Shown: positions 35,801-44,877, numbered from the stretch's first letter. The stretch: 64,000 bases of DNA from Brassicibacter mesophilus (GCF_050433385.1 NZ_JBNPXI010000020.1:1-64000), one strand, 5' to 3'. Numbers and translations are program-made. The notes: generated from the sequence alone by a model not told the origin.

Positions 35801-36268
35801 AGTTCCGTTTACTTTACCCTTAAAAGAACAATTGAAAATTAGTCCTTTATTAGTACCAACGATGCCACCTACTTCACTTTTAGATCCGCTAGGCTTAACA
35901 ATACCTTCTACATGAAGATTTTTTATAACGCCTTCTTCTTGTAAATAACGAAACAAACCTTGAACAGAACCAGCACCGTAAACTTTTAAACCACTTATGG
36001 TATGATGATCACCATCAAAGATACCAGAAAAACTTGGGATTGGGCTGAAATCTTTACCAGACAAGTCTATGTCATTAGCTAATTTCACTATCTTTTTTTG
36101 AGAATATGTGTCCAAAGTACACTTCTTAGAAAACTTAATTAAGTCTTCTGCTGTATAAATATATATAGTATTAGAAGTGGCCTCTGCAAATGCATTATAA
36201 GATAACAGTTGAGATGATAGAATAAGGATTATGAGTACAACAGATAGATATCTATTGAAATTTTTCAT
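32822..36268 (-). CDS. Exported GLUG-repeat / coiled-coil protein with C-terminal anchor
   Basis: A large 1148-residue surface protein. A signal peptide (about 1-28) is followed by GLUG-type repeats (about 30-310) with units such as GGIVGTNKGLIFNCS and GGIVGHNQGIIESS. The middle (about 330-740) is a long helical coiled coil (KSGFDKLEKGFQKLSKS, then repeated DLDxA patterns) resembling the extracellular part of YhgE/Pip proteins. A second GLUG block (about 755-900) follows, then a beta-rich region and a C-terminal membrane helix with KKK. It overlaps the MMPL transporter gene by 4 bp (ATGA), so the two are coupled and probably function together at the envelope. Role unknown. Confidence 0.85.
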   Translation of the reverse strand: MKNFNRYLSVVLIILILSSQLLSYNAFAEATSNTIYIYTAEDLIKFSKKCTLDTYSQKKIVKLANDIDLSGKDFSPIPSFSGIFDGDHHTISGLKVYGAGSVQGLFRYLQEEGVIKNLHVEGIVKPSGSKSEVGGIVGTNKGLIFNCSFKGKVNGTTSIGSIVGYNDKTGIIKDCQSTGSIIGEHYTGGIVGLNLGYVAKCFNNSKVNTTDSAIPNNDIAFNNLKDLDMSQLNSTENINTQTDTGGIVGHNQGIIESSQNHGTIGYQHVGYNIGGIAGRQSGYILNCKNYGIVNGRKDVGGVVGQAEPFIRLLFSEDTLGQIDKELVVLHDLIEKAVNEGDQSSEVVHDRLESLNELTASASNEMQNLTDSTTDYVDTSTDTINTGINRMRNVMIQLEPVLDSFIKGSDKMKSGFDKLEKGFQKLSKSSASINNSIKDLDDAFEDLDKASKNANLAFNKISKAMKLIEKAAENSEEVDKALNELDSALLDLQLAMDAGIEALEKIAAALENVDDPANIDWDTISKELRDELQIMSKHINSAIPKIRHALPILVEELGKDQALIREAITEINDAINDLKVFSDYVSDTSEDIQSSIKDLDSASSAATAAMKDISKGMGYFSDALDAFSNGLSDVELILKELNGQKKLQLPNLSSYVTESSDSLFKEMNKISNELSLLNKDTKNASESFYNNSRAINKQFEVIVEIIREGLNSLSFEHKDLFEDISDQSLQEESTIENGLIRDCYNEGSIFGDVNVGGIAGSMSIEYDFDPEDDIVNKGNKSFNFKYQTRALLISSSNKGSIQAKKDYVGGIVGKMDVGLINKSENYGSIESLYGDYIGGIVGSSNSIIRKCYSLSEISGRNYVGGIAGFATDVFDSFALIQINKSNEFTGAIAGDIAGEFKNNYFVRGKWEGVDGISYGNKATPQSYDNFILHEGLPESFKSFQLTFVVDGDIIDIIPFQYGDSLDLGKLPDIPQKKGYYGSWPPYNYDKLFFSKKLEAIYMPLIQVLSSDNNKSHPKLLVEGSFKPSDTLDMNEINSSNLTINNISVIEEWSIQLNATLDKPLTFRYLRPESNKNVILYQKKDNEWKELKTTVDGKYLLFESDLTSFNLAVVEKTNSKIAYYILSLMIIAITILLISKKKNTTSKSLG

Positions 36269-38712
36269 TCTTCAACCTCCTTTGTTGTCAAAAGCTGGTC
36301 CTCGAGTGAAGCTCCTCCGACTTCAACGATTCCTGTAACTTCACCTTTGATGGTACCTTTAATTTCAGCATCAATATAACCTGAAACATAGCCTTGCAAT
36401 CGACCACTAATTCGCAAGTTACCTCTATGTGTTGTTATCAGCCCTGGTCTTTTTAAGACAAATGCTGTCTTTTCAATTATCTTATCACCAAACAAAAGTG
36501 TCTGAGGTAGAACTCCCATAACTAAAACAAGAGAAATAACTGTGCCCCTGCCTAAACAGGTACCAATAGAAGCAATGGCATAGTCAGAAGCTAAACGTCC
36601 AATTAATATGCCAGCTGATGACAAAATGGTACCTGAAGTAATGATAGTTGGAAAAGCTTGGTTCAAAGATTTTATCATAGCTTCATGTATTGGCATCCAT
36701 TTCTTTAGTTCCATATAACGACTAGTAATTACGATGGCGTAATCTATAGTTGCACCCATTTGAATCGATGTTACAACCAAGTAACTCATAAAGAAAATAT
36801 TGGTGTTTTCAACAGCTGGAAACGAGAAATTAATCCAAATACTACCTTGTATAGTTAAAACCAATAGAACTGGTAGTCCTGCTGATTTAAATGTAAACAA
36901 TAAAATAATCATAACAAATAAAGCAGATAAAACACTAATGATAATATTATCTTTTGAGAAAAAGACTCCTAAGTCATTATTACTTGTAGTAGCTCCAGCA
37001 AAATAAACCTCGTCATAGTATTGATAGGCTATGTTATGGAATTTATCTAACCATTCAAAAGCTTCTTCACCTTCTTCAGGCATATTTAAATTGAGTAATA
37101 ATCTAGAATAATTTTTACCTTGTAATTGAGCTTTTCCTTCACTTAACATCTCATACAACTCATCTATTTCAGTTTCTAACTCATGATCTAGTGTAAAATA
37201 TCCAGCTTCTTTTTGATTGTACAAAAATATAAAAATATCTATTAACGGTACATCATATTCATCTAGACCATTAACTAACTTACTATATGTACCTTGCTCA
37301 ACAGCATAGGCTCTATAAAGTAAATTAGATATTTCAATGTCTATGTCAGTCAATTCGGCAAATTGTCTTGGATTTAATTTATCAGTAACATAATGTCTGT
37401 CATTTACTTTTGAGTTTGCAAGGCCAATGGCTGTTTCTGTTACCTTTAATTCTTCAAAAGCTTTTAATAGCTTTCCTTCACTCTCATAATCGCCAGCTGG
37501 TACAATAACAGCAAGTAAATTATCGCTTCCAAAGGTATCTTTTATCTTTTTATTAGCAATTTGGGTTTCATTTTTTTTAACTGTCGTTAGCGTACTATAA
37601 CCATAAACATAGTTTGTTTGATTTGAAAAATAGAATGATCCTATGACTAAAATAACAAATAATGGGGGAATAACATATCTTGTCTTGACTACAAGATTAC
37701 CCCATTTCGTTATTTTAGGTACAAAGTTTTTGTGAACAGTTTTATCCATTGCATTACTAAACACCATTAAAAGTCCTGGCATTAAGGTAAACACAACTAA
37801 CAAGCTAAATAACAAAGCCTTGATTAAGACCAGTCCCATATCAAAACCGAGTCTAAACTGCATGAACATCAATGCCATTAATCCAGATACTGTCGTCAAG
37901 CTACTTGATGAAATCTCTGGTATAGCTTTGCTTAAAGCTTTAATTGCTGCCTCTCTTGCTGGAAGATGTTCTCTTTCTTCGGTAAATCTATGACACAGAA
38001 TAATCGCATAGTCGATGGCCAATGCAAGTTGTAAAACAACGGCTATTGAGTTAGATATAAAAGAAATCTCACCATATAAAAAATGAGTTCCCATATTCAG
38101 AATAGCTGCAACTCCAAAAGTGAGTACTAAAACAGGTATTTCCATATAAGTTTTTGAAGTGAACAATAAAACACCTAAGATAATAAATACTGAAATAATT
38201 AGTACCACTTTTATTTCTGACTCTAGTGAAGCTACAGAATCTTCTGTAATTGTACTTGATATATAATGATCGTAATCATCCAAGTAAGTAAGAACATCTT
38301 TCATGGCATTTTGGGTTATTTCATCTTTATCCTCGCCTTCAAATGTAATCAGAAAAAGTGCTGAAGCTGATTTAAAATGATCAGCACTTTCATCAAATTG
38401 AATATTAGAGATGCCTTCTATGGCCTCTAAATCTTTTTTTATTGCTAACGCGTGCTCATAGGTAATATTTGATATCATAACCTTTGCAGTCCCATAGGTT
38501 ATAAATTCTTCTTCCATTATGATCAGACCTTGTCTTGTCTCGGTAGTTTCAGGTAAATAGGATGTAATATCATTATTAACAACTACCCACGATCTTGAAA
38601 AAAAACAAAAAATAACTAGTAATGTGTAAATAAGAAAAAAAGCATTTCTTTTATCAACAATTTGAGTTGAAATCTTTTCTATGAGTGATAATTTGTTTTC
38701 ATTATTGTCCAT
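36265..38712 (-). CDS. MMPL/RND-family transporter with repeat-bearing C-terminal tail
   Basis: An 815-residue transporter. It has the two-fold RND layout: a first helix (about 28-45), an extracellular domain, a six-helix block (about 165-320), a second extracellular domain, and a second block (about 590-760). IDYAIILCHRFTEER and IDYAIVITSRYMELKK are the paired membrane motifs that relay protons in MMPL proteins. After the last helix a cytoplasmic tail (about 770-800) repeats short G-x-V/I units (GRLQGYVSGYIDAEIKG), resembling a bactofilin-type beta helix. Such transporters move lipids or hydrophobic compounds. A TetR gene is divergent. Confidence 0.9.
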   Translation of the reverse strand: MDNNENKLSLIEKISTQIVDKRNAFFLIYTLLVIFCFFSRSWVVVNNDITSYLPETTETRQGLIIMEEEFITYGTAKVMISNITYEHALAIKKDLEAIEGISNIQFDESADHFKSASALFLITFEGEDKDEITQNAMKDVLTYLDDYDHYISSTITEDSVASLESEIKVVLIISVFIILGVLLFTSKTYMEIPVLVLTFGVAAILNMGTHFLYGEISFISNSIAVVLQLALAIDYAIILCHRFTEEREHLPAREAAIKALSKAIPEISSSSLTTVSGLMALMFMQFRLGFDMGLVLIKALLFSLLVVFTLMPGLLMVFSNAMDKTVHKNFVPKITKWGNLVVKTRYVIPPLFVILVIGSFYFSNQTNYVYGYSTLTTVKKNETQIANKKIKDTFGSDNLLAVIVPAGDYESEGKLLKAFEELKVTETAIGLANSKVNDRHYVTDKLNPRQFAELTDIDIEISNLLYRAYAVEQGTYSKLVNGLDEYDVPLIDIFIFLYNQKEAGYFTLDHELETEIDELYEMLSEGKAQLQGKNYSRLLLNLNMPEEGEEAFEWLDKFHNIAYQYYDEVYFAGATTSNNDLGVFFSKDNIIISVLSALFVMIILLFTFKSAGLPVLLVLTIQGSIWINFSFPAVENTNIFFMSYLVVTSIQMGATIDYAIVITSRYMELKKWMPIHEAMIKSLNQAFPTIITSGTILSSAGILIGRLASDYAIASIGTCLGRGTVISLVLVMGVLPQTLLFGDKIIEKTAFVLKRPGLITTHRGNLRISGRLQGYVSGYIDAEIKGTIKGEVTGIVEVGGASLEDQLLTTKEVEE

Positions 38713-39107
38713 AGTTAACCCTCACTATCATTAATTCAAAATAAATGTACAAAAAATTATAAGACTATTTTTAAAACTTTACTATAGTCACTTTTAACGA
38801 TATGTATAAAAACTAGACAATTATTTAAAAGTGTCTTAAAATTACATTGGATAGGCTACATTTGACCGGATTGATTTCTTTATGCTAAGTAAAATGAAAT
38901 TAATAAACTAAATGGAACTATATTTGCTTAATACTTAAACTTTACAACAGAGAAATCACTGGTAAAATAATATTATAATACATTCTTCTTTAGATATATA
39001 TCACTATACTTTACAAAAAATTACACATTGGATAAGTTGGCTGGCGTAGTACTGACAATATATAATTATACTCAGTATAATATGAATAAATGAAGGAATG
39101 AGATTTT
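38713..39107. other. Divergent regulatory region between the MMPL and TetR genes
   Basis: These 395 bases have no gene. Close to the TetR start, CTGACA (39052-39057) and TATAAT (39076-39081) form a promoter with an 18-base spacer. TACTGA (39050-39055) and TCAGTA (39072-39077) form a dyad overlapping it, a possible TetR operator. The MMPL promoter was not pinpointed. Confidence 0.4.
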
Positions 39108-39692
39108 ATGCAAAATAATGCAAAAGCTGAAATAACTAAGCATATTTTAGCAGATTCTTTAAAAAAGCTATTAGTAAATAAAACATTAGATAAGATTAGC
39201 ATAAGAGAAATCGTTGGAGAAAGTGGCTTAAATAGACAAACTTTTTATTATCATTTTAAAGATATTTATCATCTTGTTGAATGGATATTTCAAAAAGAAG
39301 CATTGGCTATTTTTAATGATTTAGAAGGTGAAGAACTTTGGCAAGAGGGACTTTTAAAGTTGTTAAAATACATCGATCAGAATAGGATAGTTTGTAAGAA
39401 TATTATAAATTCATTAGGGCATGAATCCATACTAAAGTATTTTTATGATGATATTTATGTCATAATAAAAAAGGCTATCTTATCATTTACTGAAGGATTA
39501 AATATTAAGAAAAACTATTCTGATCTATTAACTCATTATTATATTCTTTCTTTCGGAAGCGTTGTAGAAAATTGGACTTTAGGGGGAATCAATCAATCAC
39601 CTGAAGAGTTAATAGAATTTCTAGATCAAATATTACAAGATCAAATGAAAGGAACCTATGTGAGGCTACTTGAAGATAATGAAAAGCTGTAG
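39108..39692 (+). CDS. TetR-family regulator
   Basis: A 194-residue regulator with an N-terminal helix-turn-helix (KISIREIVGESGLNRQTFYYHF, quoted in part as IVGESGLNRQTFYYHF) and a helical ligand domain resembling the DhaS/TetR_C_8 type. It is divergent from the MMPL and GLUG genes and most likely represses them, with self-control through the dyad in the shared region. GGAATGAG precedes the ATG. Confidence 0.9.
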   Translation: MQNNAKAEITKHILADSLKKLLVNKTLDKISIREIVGESGLNRQTFYYHFKDIYHLVEWIFQKEALAIFNDLEGEELWQEGLLKLLKYIDQNRIVCKNIINSLGHESILKYFYDDIYVIIKKAILSFTEGLNIKKNYSDLLTHYYILSFGSVVENWTLGGINQSPEELIEFLDQILQDQMKGTYVRLLEDNEKL

Positions 39693-40064
39693 GATATGTT
39701 TAAAATGATATCATATTGAGCATGAATGGCAGTATAATCGCTTACTTGAACTATATAAAAATCATAATAATTGATTATATTGAATGAGGTAATACTACAT
39801 TTTAGATTCCTTTAAATGATAACTTATGTTATATGGTAGGTATATTTTAGGCGTTATTAGAAGATTGAATATACTGTCATATAAGCGTAAAATTATATAA
39901 GAAGTGTATATAATATGACGTAAATTATGAAGGATAAAAAAGATAGGAAAGTCGTTTTTTGGAAAAAGGCAGTACTGCTCTAATATCATATAAACAATTT
40001 TCGATGGTTATGATATAATACTTATCAGTAAGCATATTAATATGTTAGGAGAAGGTATTATACT
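39693..40064. other. Intergenic region before the GntR gene
   Basis: No gene is evident in these 372 bases. Near the end lies a perfect palindrome CATATTAATATG (40033-40044), listed separately as a candidate operator. No terminator for the TetR gene was recognised. Confidence 0.5.
40033..40044. promoter_or_regulatory. Candidate GntR operator upstream of its own gene
   Basis: CATATTAATATG is a perfect 12-bp palindrome located 21 bp upstream of the GntR start. The same CATATTAATAT core recurs at 40921-40931 before the PTS operon. Location at both transcription units is what a self-controlling GntR repressor would need. Confidence 0.5.
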
Positions 40065-40778
40065 ATGGAATATAAAGTTGCGAAGTATATTAGAATTAAA
40101 CAGGATATAATAAACGCTATTAAATCAGGTACTTTACAACCAGGTGATAAAGTGGATAGTGAATCCGTGCTTAAGAAAAAATATAATGTATCTACCATTA
40201 CGGTTAGAAAAGCATTTAATGATTTGATAAAAGAGGGTTATTTGAATGGTGTGCAGGGAGTAGGTACGTTTGTTGCAAAAAAACAAATGATTCGTGGTTT
40301 GACTTCAATTAGTTTTAGCGATGAATTATTGCAGCAAGGCTATGAGATTGATATGCATGTTGATAAAATTGAAGAAGTTGTAAACTCAAATATTGCAGAT
40401 ATATTGGAAATACCACATGATCAGTCAATGATATGTGTTCGAAGAATAAGGCTTGCAAATAATGAGCCAATTGCATATCAAAGTTCTTTTGTAGATAGTC
40501 GTATTCTAAGCCTCAGCCAAGCTAATAAAATCTATGAAAATGCATCTTTTTATAAAACACTAAAGGAATATGGGATTATTCCGATTTGGGTAAATGAGAA
40601 TTATTCAGTAAGGCAAGTTAATGATAACAGAATTGCTAAGTTGATGAATATAAAAAAGAATACAGATACATTTTTTGTTAAAAGAATTGCGTTCAATGAA
40701 TTCGATGAAATCATTGAATATGCAGAAACGTATTTTAATAAAGATTGGTATTCTGTCACTGTGAATATAAAAGTATAG
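40065..40778 (+). CDS. GntR/HutC-family regulator with UTRA sensor domain
   Basis: A 237-residue regulator. The GntR winged helix is N-terminal (IKSGTLQPGDKVDSESVLKKK then STITVRKAFNDLIKEGYL, given in part), and the C-terminal UTRA domain (about 90-235) usually binds a sugar phosphate. Relatives such as NagR control amino-sugar use. It directly precedes the MurQ/PTS operon, so its ligand may be an amino-sugar 6-phosphate. The gene ends in its own terminator. Confidence 0.92.
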   Translation: MEYKVAKYIRIKQDIINAIKSGTLQPGDKVDSESVLKKKYNVSTITVRKAFNDLIKEGYLNGVQGVGTFVAKKQMIRGLTSISFSDELLQQGYEIDMHVDKIEEVVNSNIADILEIPHDQSMICVRRIRLANNEPIAYQSSFVDSRILSLSQANKIYENASFYKTLKEYGIIPIWVNENYSVRQVNDNRIAKLMNIKKNTDTFFVKRIAFNEFDEIIEYAETYFNKDWYSVTVNIKV

Positions 40779-40789
40779 TTTTATGAAAG

Positions 40790-40827
40790 CAAGCTCATTT
40801 CATTTAGTTAGAAGAGCTTGTTTTTTT
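40790..40827 (+). terminator. Terminator of the GntR gene
   Basis: CAAGCTC (40790-40796) pairs with GAGCTTG (40814-40820), followed by seven T residues. Confidence 0.65.
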
Positions 40828-40910
40828 ATTTATATAAATAAAGTTTTTTTGAAAAAAAGTTTAAAAAGCTTGGACAAATTTATTAAATAGTTATATAATT
40901 AAACCAACTT

Positions 40911-40940
40911 AATATATTAACATATTAATATATTGATATG
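40911..40940. promoter_or_regulatory. AT-rich palindromic operator cluster before the PTS operon
   Basis: The stretch AATATATTAA then CATATTAATATATTGATATG contains overlapping palindromes sharing the CATATTAATAT core with the site at 40033. It lies about 50 bp upstream of the first gene of the operon. AT-rich palindromes can arise by chance in this genome, so confidence is moderate. Confidence 0.45.
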
Positions 40941-40992
40941 AACAACTAAAGTAATTAGTGTTCGATTAAAAATAAGTGGAGGAGGTGAAGAA

Positions 40993-41931
40993 ATGGAAAT
41001 ACAAAATTATAGTCAAAAACATGAAAAAGAAGTAGTTGATTTATGGAACAAAACATTGATTGCTGATCCAATTACTATTCATAAGTTTCGGAAGCAAGCA
41101 TTGTTTGACGAAAATTTTGATACAGAGCTTTGCTTTATAGCTGTAAAGAATGACTGTGTAGTTGGATTTTTGATGGCAACCAAAAGGAAGTTCCCGTATC
41201 TTGAAAGAGGACTGGAACCTACTCGTGGATGGATTAATGTTATGTTTGTTGATCAATCTCATAAACGACAAGGTATTGGAGAAGCTTTAGTTAAATATGT
41301 TGAAGTTAAGTTAAAATCAATGGGTGTAGAGACAGTAACTCTTGGAGCATACAGTCCAAATTATTTCTTTCCAGGTGTAGACAAAGATAATTATAGTTGT
41401 GCAATTAAATTTTTTGATAAAATGGGTTACCAGGCAGGGGAAGAAAGCTACTCAATGTGTAAAGATTTGCACGGCTATAATATTAGTGAAGAAACACTAG
41501 ATAAGTTATCTAAAGTACAAGAAGCTGGATTTTCATTTGTAAACTTTAAATATAAATATTCTTTAGAATTACTTGAATTTTTAAAGAATGAATTTGGCGG
41601 AGGTTGGAAACGAAATGCATTGATTTCAATGCAAAATAACACAGCAGAAGATTGTATTCTACTAGTTTTAAATCGTGAGCAAGAAATCGTTGGCTTTTGT
41701 ATGCGAATGATTGATGGCAATCCAATGCGCTTTGGCCCATTTGGGGTTAAAGGAGAAATTAGAAATTTTGGAATTGGTGGTATTCTGTTTGATATTATGC
41801 AGTTGGAGATGGAGAAACGAGGAATATATCATTTATATTTTATATCAACTGATGCACCAGGTAGAAGATTTTATGAAAGACATGGTGTTAAAGTCTTTAG
41901 AACATTTGTAGATTATAAAAAAACTATTTAG
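40993..41931 (+). CDS. Tandem GNAT-family N-acetyltransferase
   Basis: A 312-residue protein with two GNAT-like halves. The first (about 1-160) has the acetyl-CoA motif HKRQGIGEAL; the second (about 180-310) has IRNFGIGGILF in the equivalent place and ends APGRRFYERHGVKVFRTF. It is the first gene of an operon with a PIG-L deacetylase, MurQ and a mannose-family PTS. A role in re-acetylating or detoxifying amino sugars is inferred from that context only. GGAGGAGG precedes the ATG. Confidence 0.85.
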   Translation: MEIQNYSQKHEKEVVDLWNKTLIADPITIHKFRKQALFDENFDTELCFIAVKNDCVVGFLMATKRKFPYLERGLEPTRGWINVMFVDQSHKRQGIGEALVKYVEVKLKSMGVETVTLGAYSPNYFFPGVDKDNYSCAIKFFDKMGYQAGEESYSMCKDLHGYNISEETLDKLSKVQEAGFSFVNFKYKYSLELLEFLKNEFGGGWKRNALISMQNNTAEDCILLVLNREQEIVGFCMRMIDGNPMRFGPFGVKGEIRNFGIGGILFDIMQLEMEKRGIYHLYFISTDAPGRRFYERHGVKVFRTFVDYKKTI

Positions 41932-41940
41932 GAGAGAAAT

Positions 41941-42621
41941 ATGAGTGAGATAAAACGAGTTGTAAGTATTGGTGCCCATTCATTGGATGCCGAAATTTTA
42001 GGTGGGCCAATTATGCTAAAGTATGCAAAACAAGGAGTGCATTGCACGTACATTCATGTTACACAAGGACGTTTAGAAAATCCTAATGCATCTCAAGAAG
42101 AAAAAGATCAATATTTAAAAGAATTATTAAATCAGAACAAATGTGCTGCTGAAAAATTGAATGGAGATACAATTTGGCTTGGATATGTTTCCAACAATAT
42201 GCCTTCAATAGAAGAATTTTCTGCAAAGCTAGAGCAATATTTTATTGATGAAAGAGTGGATTTAGTGATTACTCATTGGCGTGGTTCAATGCATCCTCGT
42301 CATATAAATACCTATGATGCAGTGACTACTGCAGTAAAACGTTTGCGTGAAAAAGGAAGTCATATTCGATTAGTTTATGGGGAAAATTTTGAGGATTTAG
42401 TTGGCTTTATTCCTCAAGCTTATTTCAAACTTGAACAAAATGAAGTTGAACAATGGTACTCAGGTATGCGAGAATATTCTGTTTTCCGAGGCGAAATCAA
42501 TGATTTTCCATATAATTCATACTATTCAACCATAGGAAGAGTCCGTCAAATTGAATCAAATAATGATGGTTATACAGTTGCTTATATGTATGCAAGTTTG
42601 ATTGAAAATAAAGTATGGTGA
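41941..42621 (+). CDS. PIG-L/LmbE-family deacetylase
   Basis: A 226-residue protein of the zinc-dependent GlcNAc-deacetylase superfamily. The usual AHPDDE motif reads AHSLDAE, which keeps the metal histidine and the general-base aspartate but replaces proline and the first aspartate, and ITHWRGSMHPRHINTYDAV supplies the other metal histidines. It begins 9 bp after the acetyltransferase gene and overlaps the MurQ gene. Expected substrate is an N-acetyl sugar or its phosphate; the altered motif calls for caution. Confidence 0.82.
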   Translation: MSEIKRVVSIGAHSLDAEILGGPIMLKYAKQGVHCTYIHVTQGRLENPNASQEEKDQYLKELLNQNKCAAEKLNGDTIWLGYVSNNMPSIEEFSAKLEQYFIDERVDLVITHWRGSMHPRHINTYDAVTTAVKRLREKGSHIRLVYGENFEDLVGFIPQAYFKLEQNEVEQWYSGMREYSVFRGEINDFPYNSYYSTIGRVRQIESNNDGYTVAYMYASLIENKVW

Positions 42622-43526
42622 GCGAAATGGATAAAGTAAAAATTGATCATTTAAAAACAGAAAGCCGTAACCTGAAAACATTGTATCTAGATACAATGTC
42701 AACTATGGAATTGATTAGTATCATGAATGAAGAAGATCGAAAAGTAATTGATACTATTAGCGAAGCTTTACCACAAATTGAAAAAAGTATTCAGTTAGTC
42801 ATTCATGCTTTAAGACAGAATGGACGGCTTATTTACATGGGTGCAGGAACAAGTGGTAGATTAGGAATCTTGGATGCAGTCGAATGTGTTCCTACATTCT
42901 CTACTACTGATGAAGTAATTGGTATTATTGCAGGTGGAAATAAAGCCTTTGTAAAAGCAGTAGAAGGAGCAGAAGATTCTGAGGAATTAGCTGCCAAAAA
43001 TTTGGATGAAATTAATATTAATGAAAATGATGTTGTTGTAGCAATTGCTGCATCAGGAAGAACCCCTTATGCAATTGGTGCATTAAAACATGCTAAAAAA
43101 CTTAAAGCTAAATGCATTAGTATCTCTTGTAACAAAAATTCCAAATTATCAAATTATGCTAATGTAGCTATAGAAGTCGATGCAGGTCCAGAGGTATTAA
43201 CCGGGTCGACGCGTTTAAAGGCAGGTACCTGTCAAAAAATCATTTTAAATATGATTTCAACAGCTTCTATGGTGGGAATTGGAAAAGTATATGGGAATTT
43301 AATGGTTGATATGAAAGCTACAAATCTTAAATTGATTGAGAGAGCAAAACGAATTGTAATGGAAAGCACTGGATGTGATATTGACACTGCTGCTAGCACA
43401 TTAGAATTAACCGATTACTCCAGTAAAATTGCAATTGTTATGATATTAACAGGTGCTACAAAAGAGGAAGCAGAGAAAAGTATCATAGAAAATCATGGTT
43501 TTATAAGAAAATGCATCAATAATTAA
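42615..43526 (+). CDS. murQ: N-acetylmuramic acid 6-phosphate etherase-like protein
   Basis: A 303-residue SIS-domain enzyme. The N-terminal HLKTESRNLKTLYLDTMST and the sugar-phosphate motif MGAGTSGRLGILDAVECVPTF (given in part) are those of MurQ, which cleaves the lactyl ether of MurNAc-6-P to give GlcNAc-6-P. A second start at 42627 is equally possible; GGTGAG lies close before it. The gene overlaps the deacetylase gene by 7 bp and is followed by PTS genes. MurNAc use normally employs a glucose-family MurP, so the mannose-family PTS next door is notable. Confidence 0.88.
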   Translation: MVSEMDKVKIDHLKTESRNLKTLYLDTMSTMELISIMNEEDRKVIDTISEALPQIEKSIQLVIHALRQNGRLIYMGAGTSGRLGILDAVECVPTFSTTDEVIGIIAGGNKAFVKAVEGAEDSEELAAKNLDEININENDVVVAIAASGRTPYAIGALKHAKKLKAKCISISCNKNSKLSNYANVAIEVDAGPEVLTGSTRLKAGTCQKIILNMISTASMVGIGKVYGNLMVDMKATNLKLIERAKRIVMESTGCDIDTAASTLELTDYSSKIAIVMILTGATKEEAEKSIIENHGFIRKCINN

Positions 43527-43574
43527 TTAAGATATATAGTTTCAAATTATAAATAAAAAGAAAGGAGGAGAAAA

Positions 43575-44066
43575 ATGGCCAAAACTTATGTAAGGGTTGA
43601 TGATAGATTGATTCATGGTCAAACGATTGTAGCGTGGTGCCCAACACTTTCAATTAATGAAATTATCGCGATTGATGATGAAAGTGCAAAAAATCCAATG
43701 CTTAAATCAATTATGACAATGGGTGTTCCTTCAACTTACAAAACACATATTGTAACAACTGAAGAAGCAAAGAAAATACTTGTACAAGAAAGTTGCTGCA
43801 ACCGCTTAGTGATTGTAAAAATGCCCAGTAAATTGCCAGTCATTGAAGCTGAAATAGCTAATGCTGAATTGATTATTTTAGGTAACATTGCAAAACGCGA
43901 TGATACAATCCACAAAGTAAGCGGCGCAACAGGAATTTTCTATTTAAGTGATAATGATGTAGCAATTATTGATGCTTTGGTATCGAAGGGAATAGAAGTA
44001 TGTTTTCAACAATTACCAAATACTGCAAAAATAAGCTGGGGATCATTTAAAAAACAATTTAATTAA
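43575..44066 (+). CDS. PTS mannose-family IIB component
   Basis: A 163-residue phosphocarrier. The phosphorylated histidine is in VDDRLIHGQTIVAWCP near residue 15, the hallmark of the mannose/fructose/sorbose IIB family. It passes phosphate from IIA to the sugar as it enters through IIC/IID. AAAGGAGGAG precedes the ATG. It is the first of four PTS genes and follows MurQ by 48 bp. Confidence 0.94.
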   Translation: MAKTYVRVDDRLIHGQTIVAWCPTLSINEIIAIDDESAKNPMLKSIMTMGVPSTYKTHIVTTEEAKKILVQESCCNRLVIVKMPSKLPVIEAEIANAELIILGNIAKRDDTIHKVSGATGIFYLSDNDVAIIDALVSKGIEVCFQQLPNTAKISWGSFKKQFN

Positions 44067-44083
44067 ATTGAAGGGGGAGAGCT

Positions 44084-44875
44084 ATGGGAACTAGTCAAAT
44101 TATCTTAATCGCTTTATTTGTATATTTAGGTTCAATTGGTTCAATAGTTGGTAATACAATTGGTTGGTATACTTTGGGAAGGCCATTAGTTGCTTCATTT
44201 ATTGTTGGAGCAATTTTAGGAGATGTACAAACCGCTATGATAGTTGGTATTCCACTCCAAATTATGTATATGGGCAACGTAACACCAGGCGGTGCAGTAG
44301 CCTGGGATTTATCTTATGCTACATATATTGGTGCAGCAGGTGCACTTGTATTCGGTAAGGGATTAGGAACAACTGAAATCATTGGTTTAGCTGTTGTATT
44401 TGCCGGTATTGGCGGATTAGTAGGACAAATTATGTGGAATGTTTCATATGCATTGAACCTTCCAATAAATCGTATTGCTAATAAGTATGCTGAAGCAGGT
44501 GAAACTAAAAAAATGTATATTCCAAACGTTGTTTTAGGACAATTGATTGGCTTCGTATGTCGATTCATTCCTGCAGTAATTGTCTTGACTTCTATAACTG
44601 CAGCTTCTGGTCAAGCTGATTTCGCAACACTTATTCCTGGCTGGGTTACAACTGTATTAGGAGTATTTGGTGGTATGATGGCTTCGTTAGGAATGGGAAT
44701 TATTCTTTCGTTCTTATTAAAGAAAAAATATCATTTGGCAATTTTCCTGATCGGATTTATCCTTGTTACATACTTCAATCTAAATACAATGGCAGTTGCA
44801 GTTGTAGCAATTATCACTGCAGTTTTGTATTATGTTGCTGTTTCGAGCTTAGCAGTTAAGAAAGGAGTGGCATAG
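44084..44875 (+). CDS. PTS mannose-family IIC component (permease)
   Basis: A 263-residue membrane protein of the EII-Sor/AgaC family with about seven or eight helices. GDVQTAMIVGIPLQIMYMGN and TPGGAVAWD (the first quoted in part) are family landmarks in the sugar-binding core. It pairs with the IID gene 2 bp downstream. Confidence 0.93.
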   Translation: MGTSQIILIALFVYLGSIGSIVGNTIGWYTLGRPLVASFIVGAILGDVQTAMIVGIPLQIMYMGNVTPGGAVAWDLSYATYIGAAGALVFGKGLGTTEIIGLAVVFAGIGGLVGQIMWNVSYALNLPINRIANKYAEAGETKKMYIPNVVLGQLIGFVCRFIPAVIVLTSITAASGQADFATLIPGWVTTVLGVFGGMMASLGMGIILSFLLKKKYHLAIFLIGFILVTYFNLNTMAVAVVAIITAVLYYVAVSSLAVKKGVA

Positions 44876-44877
44876 GT

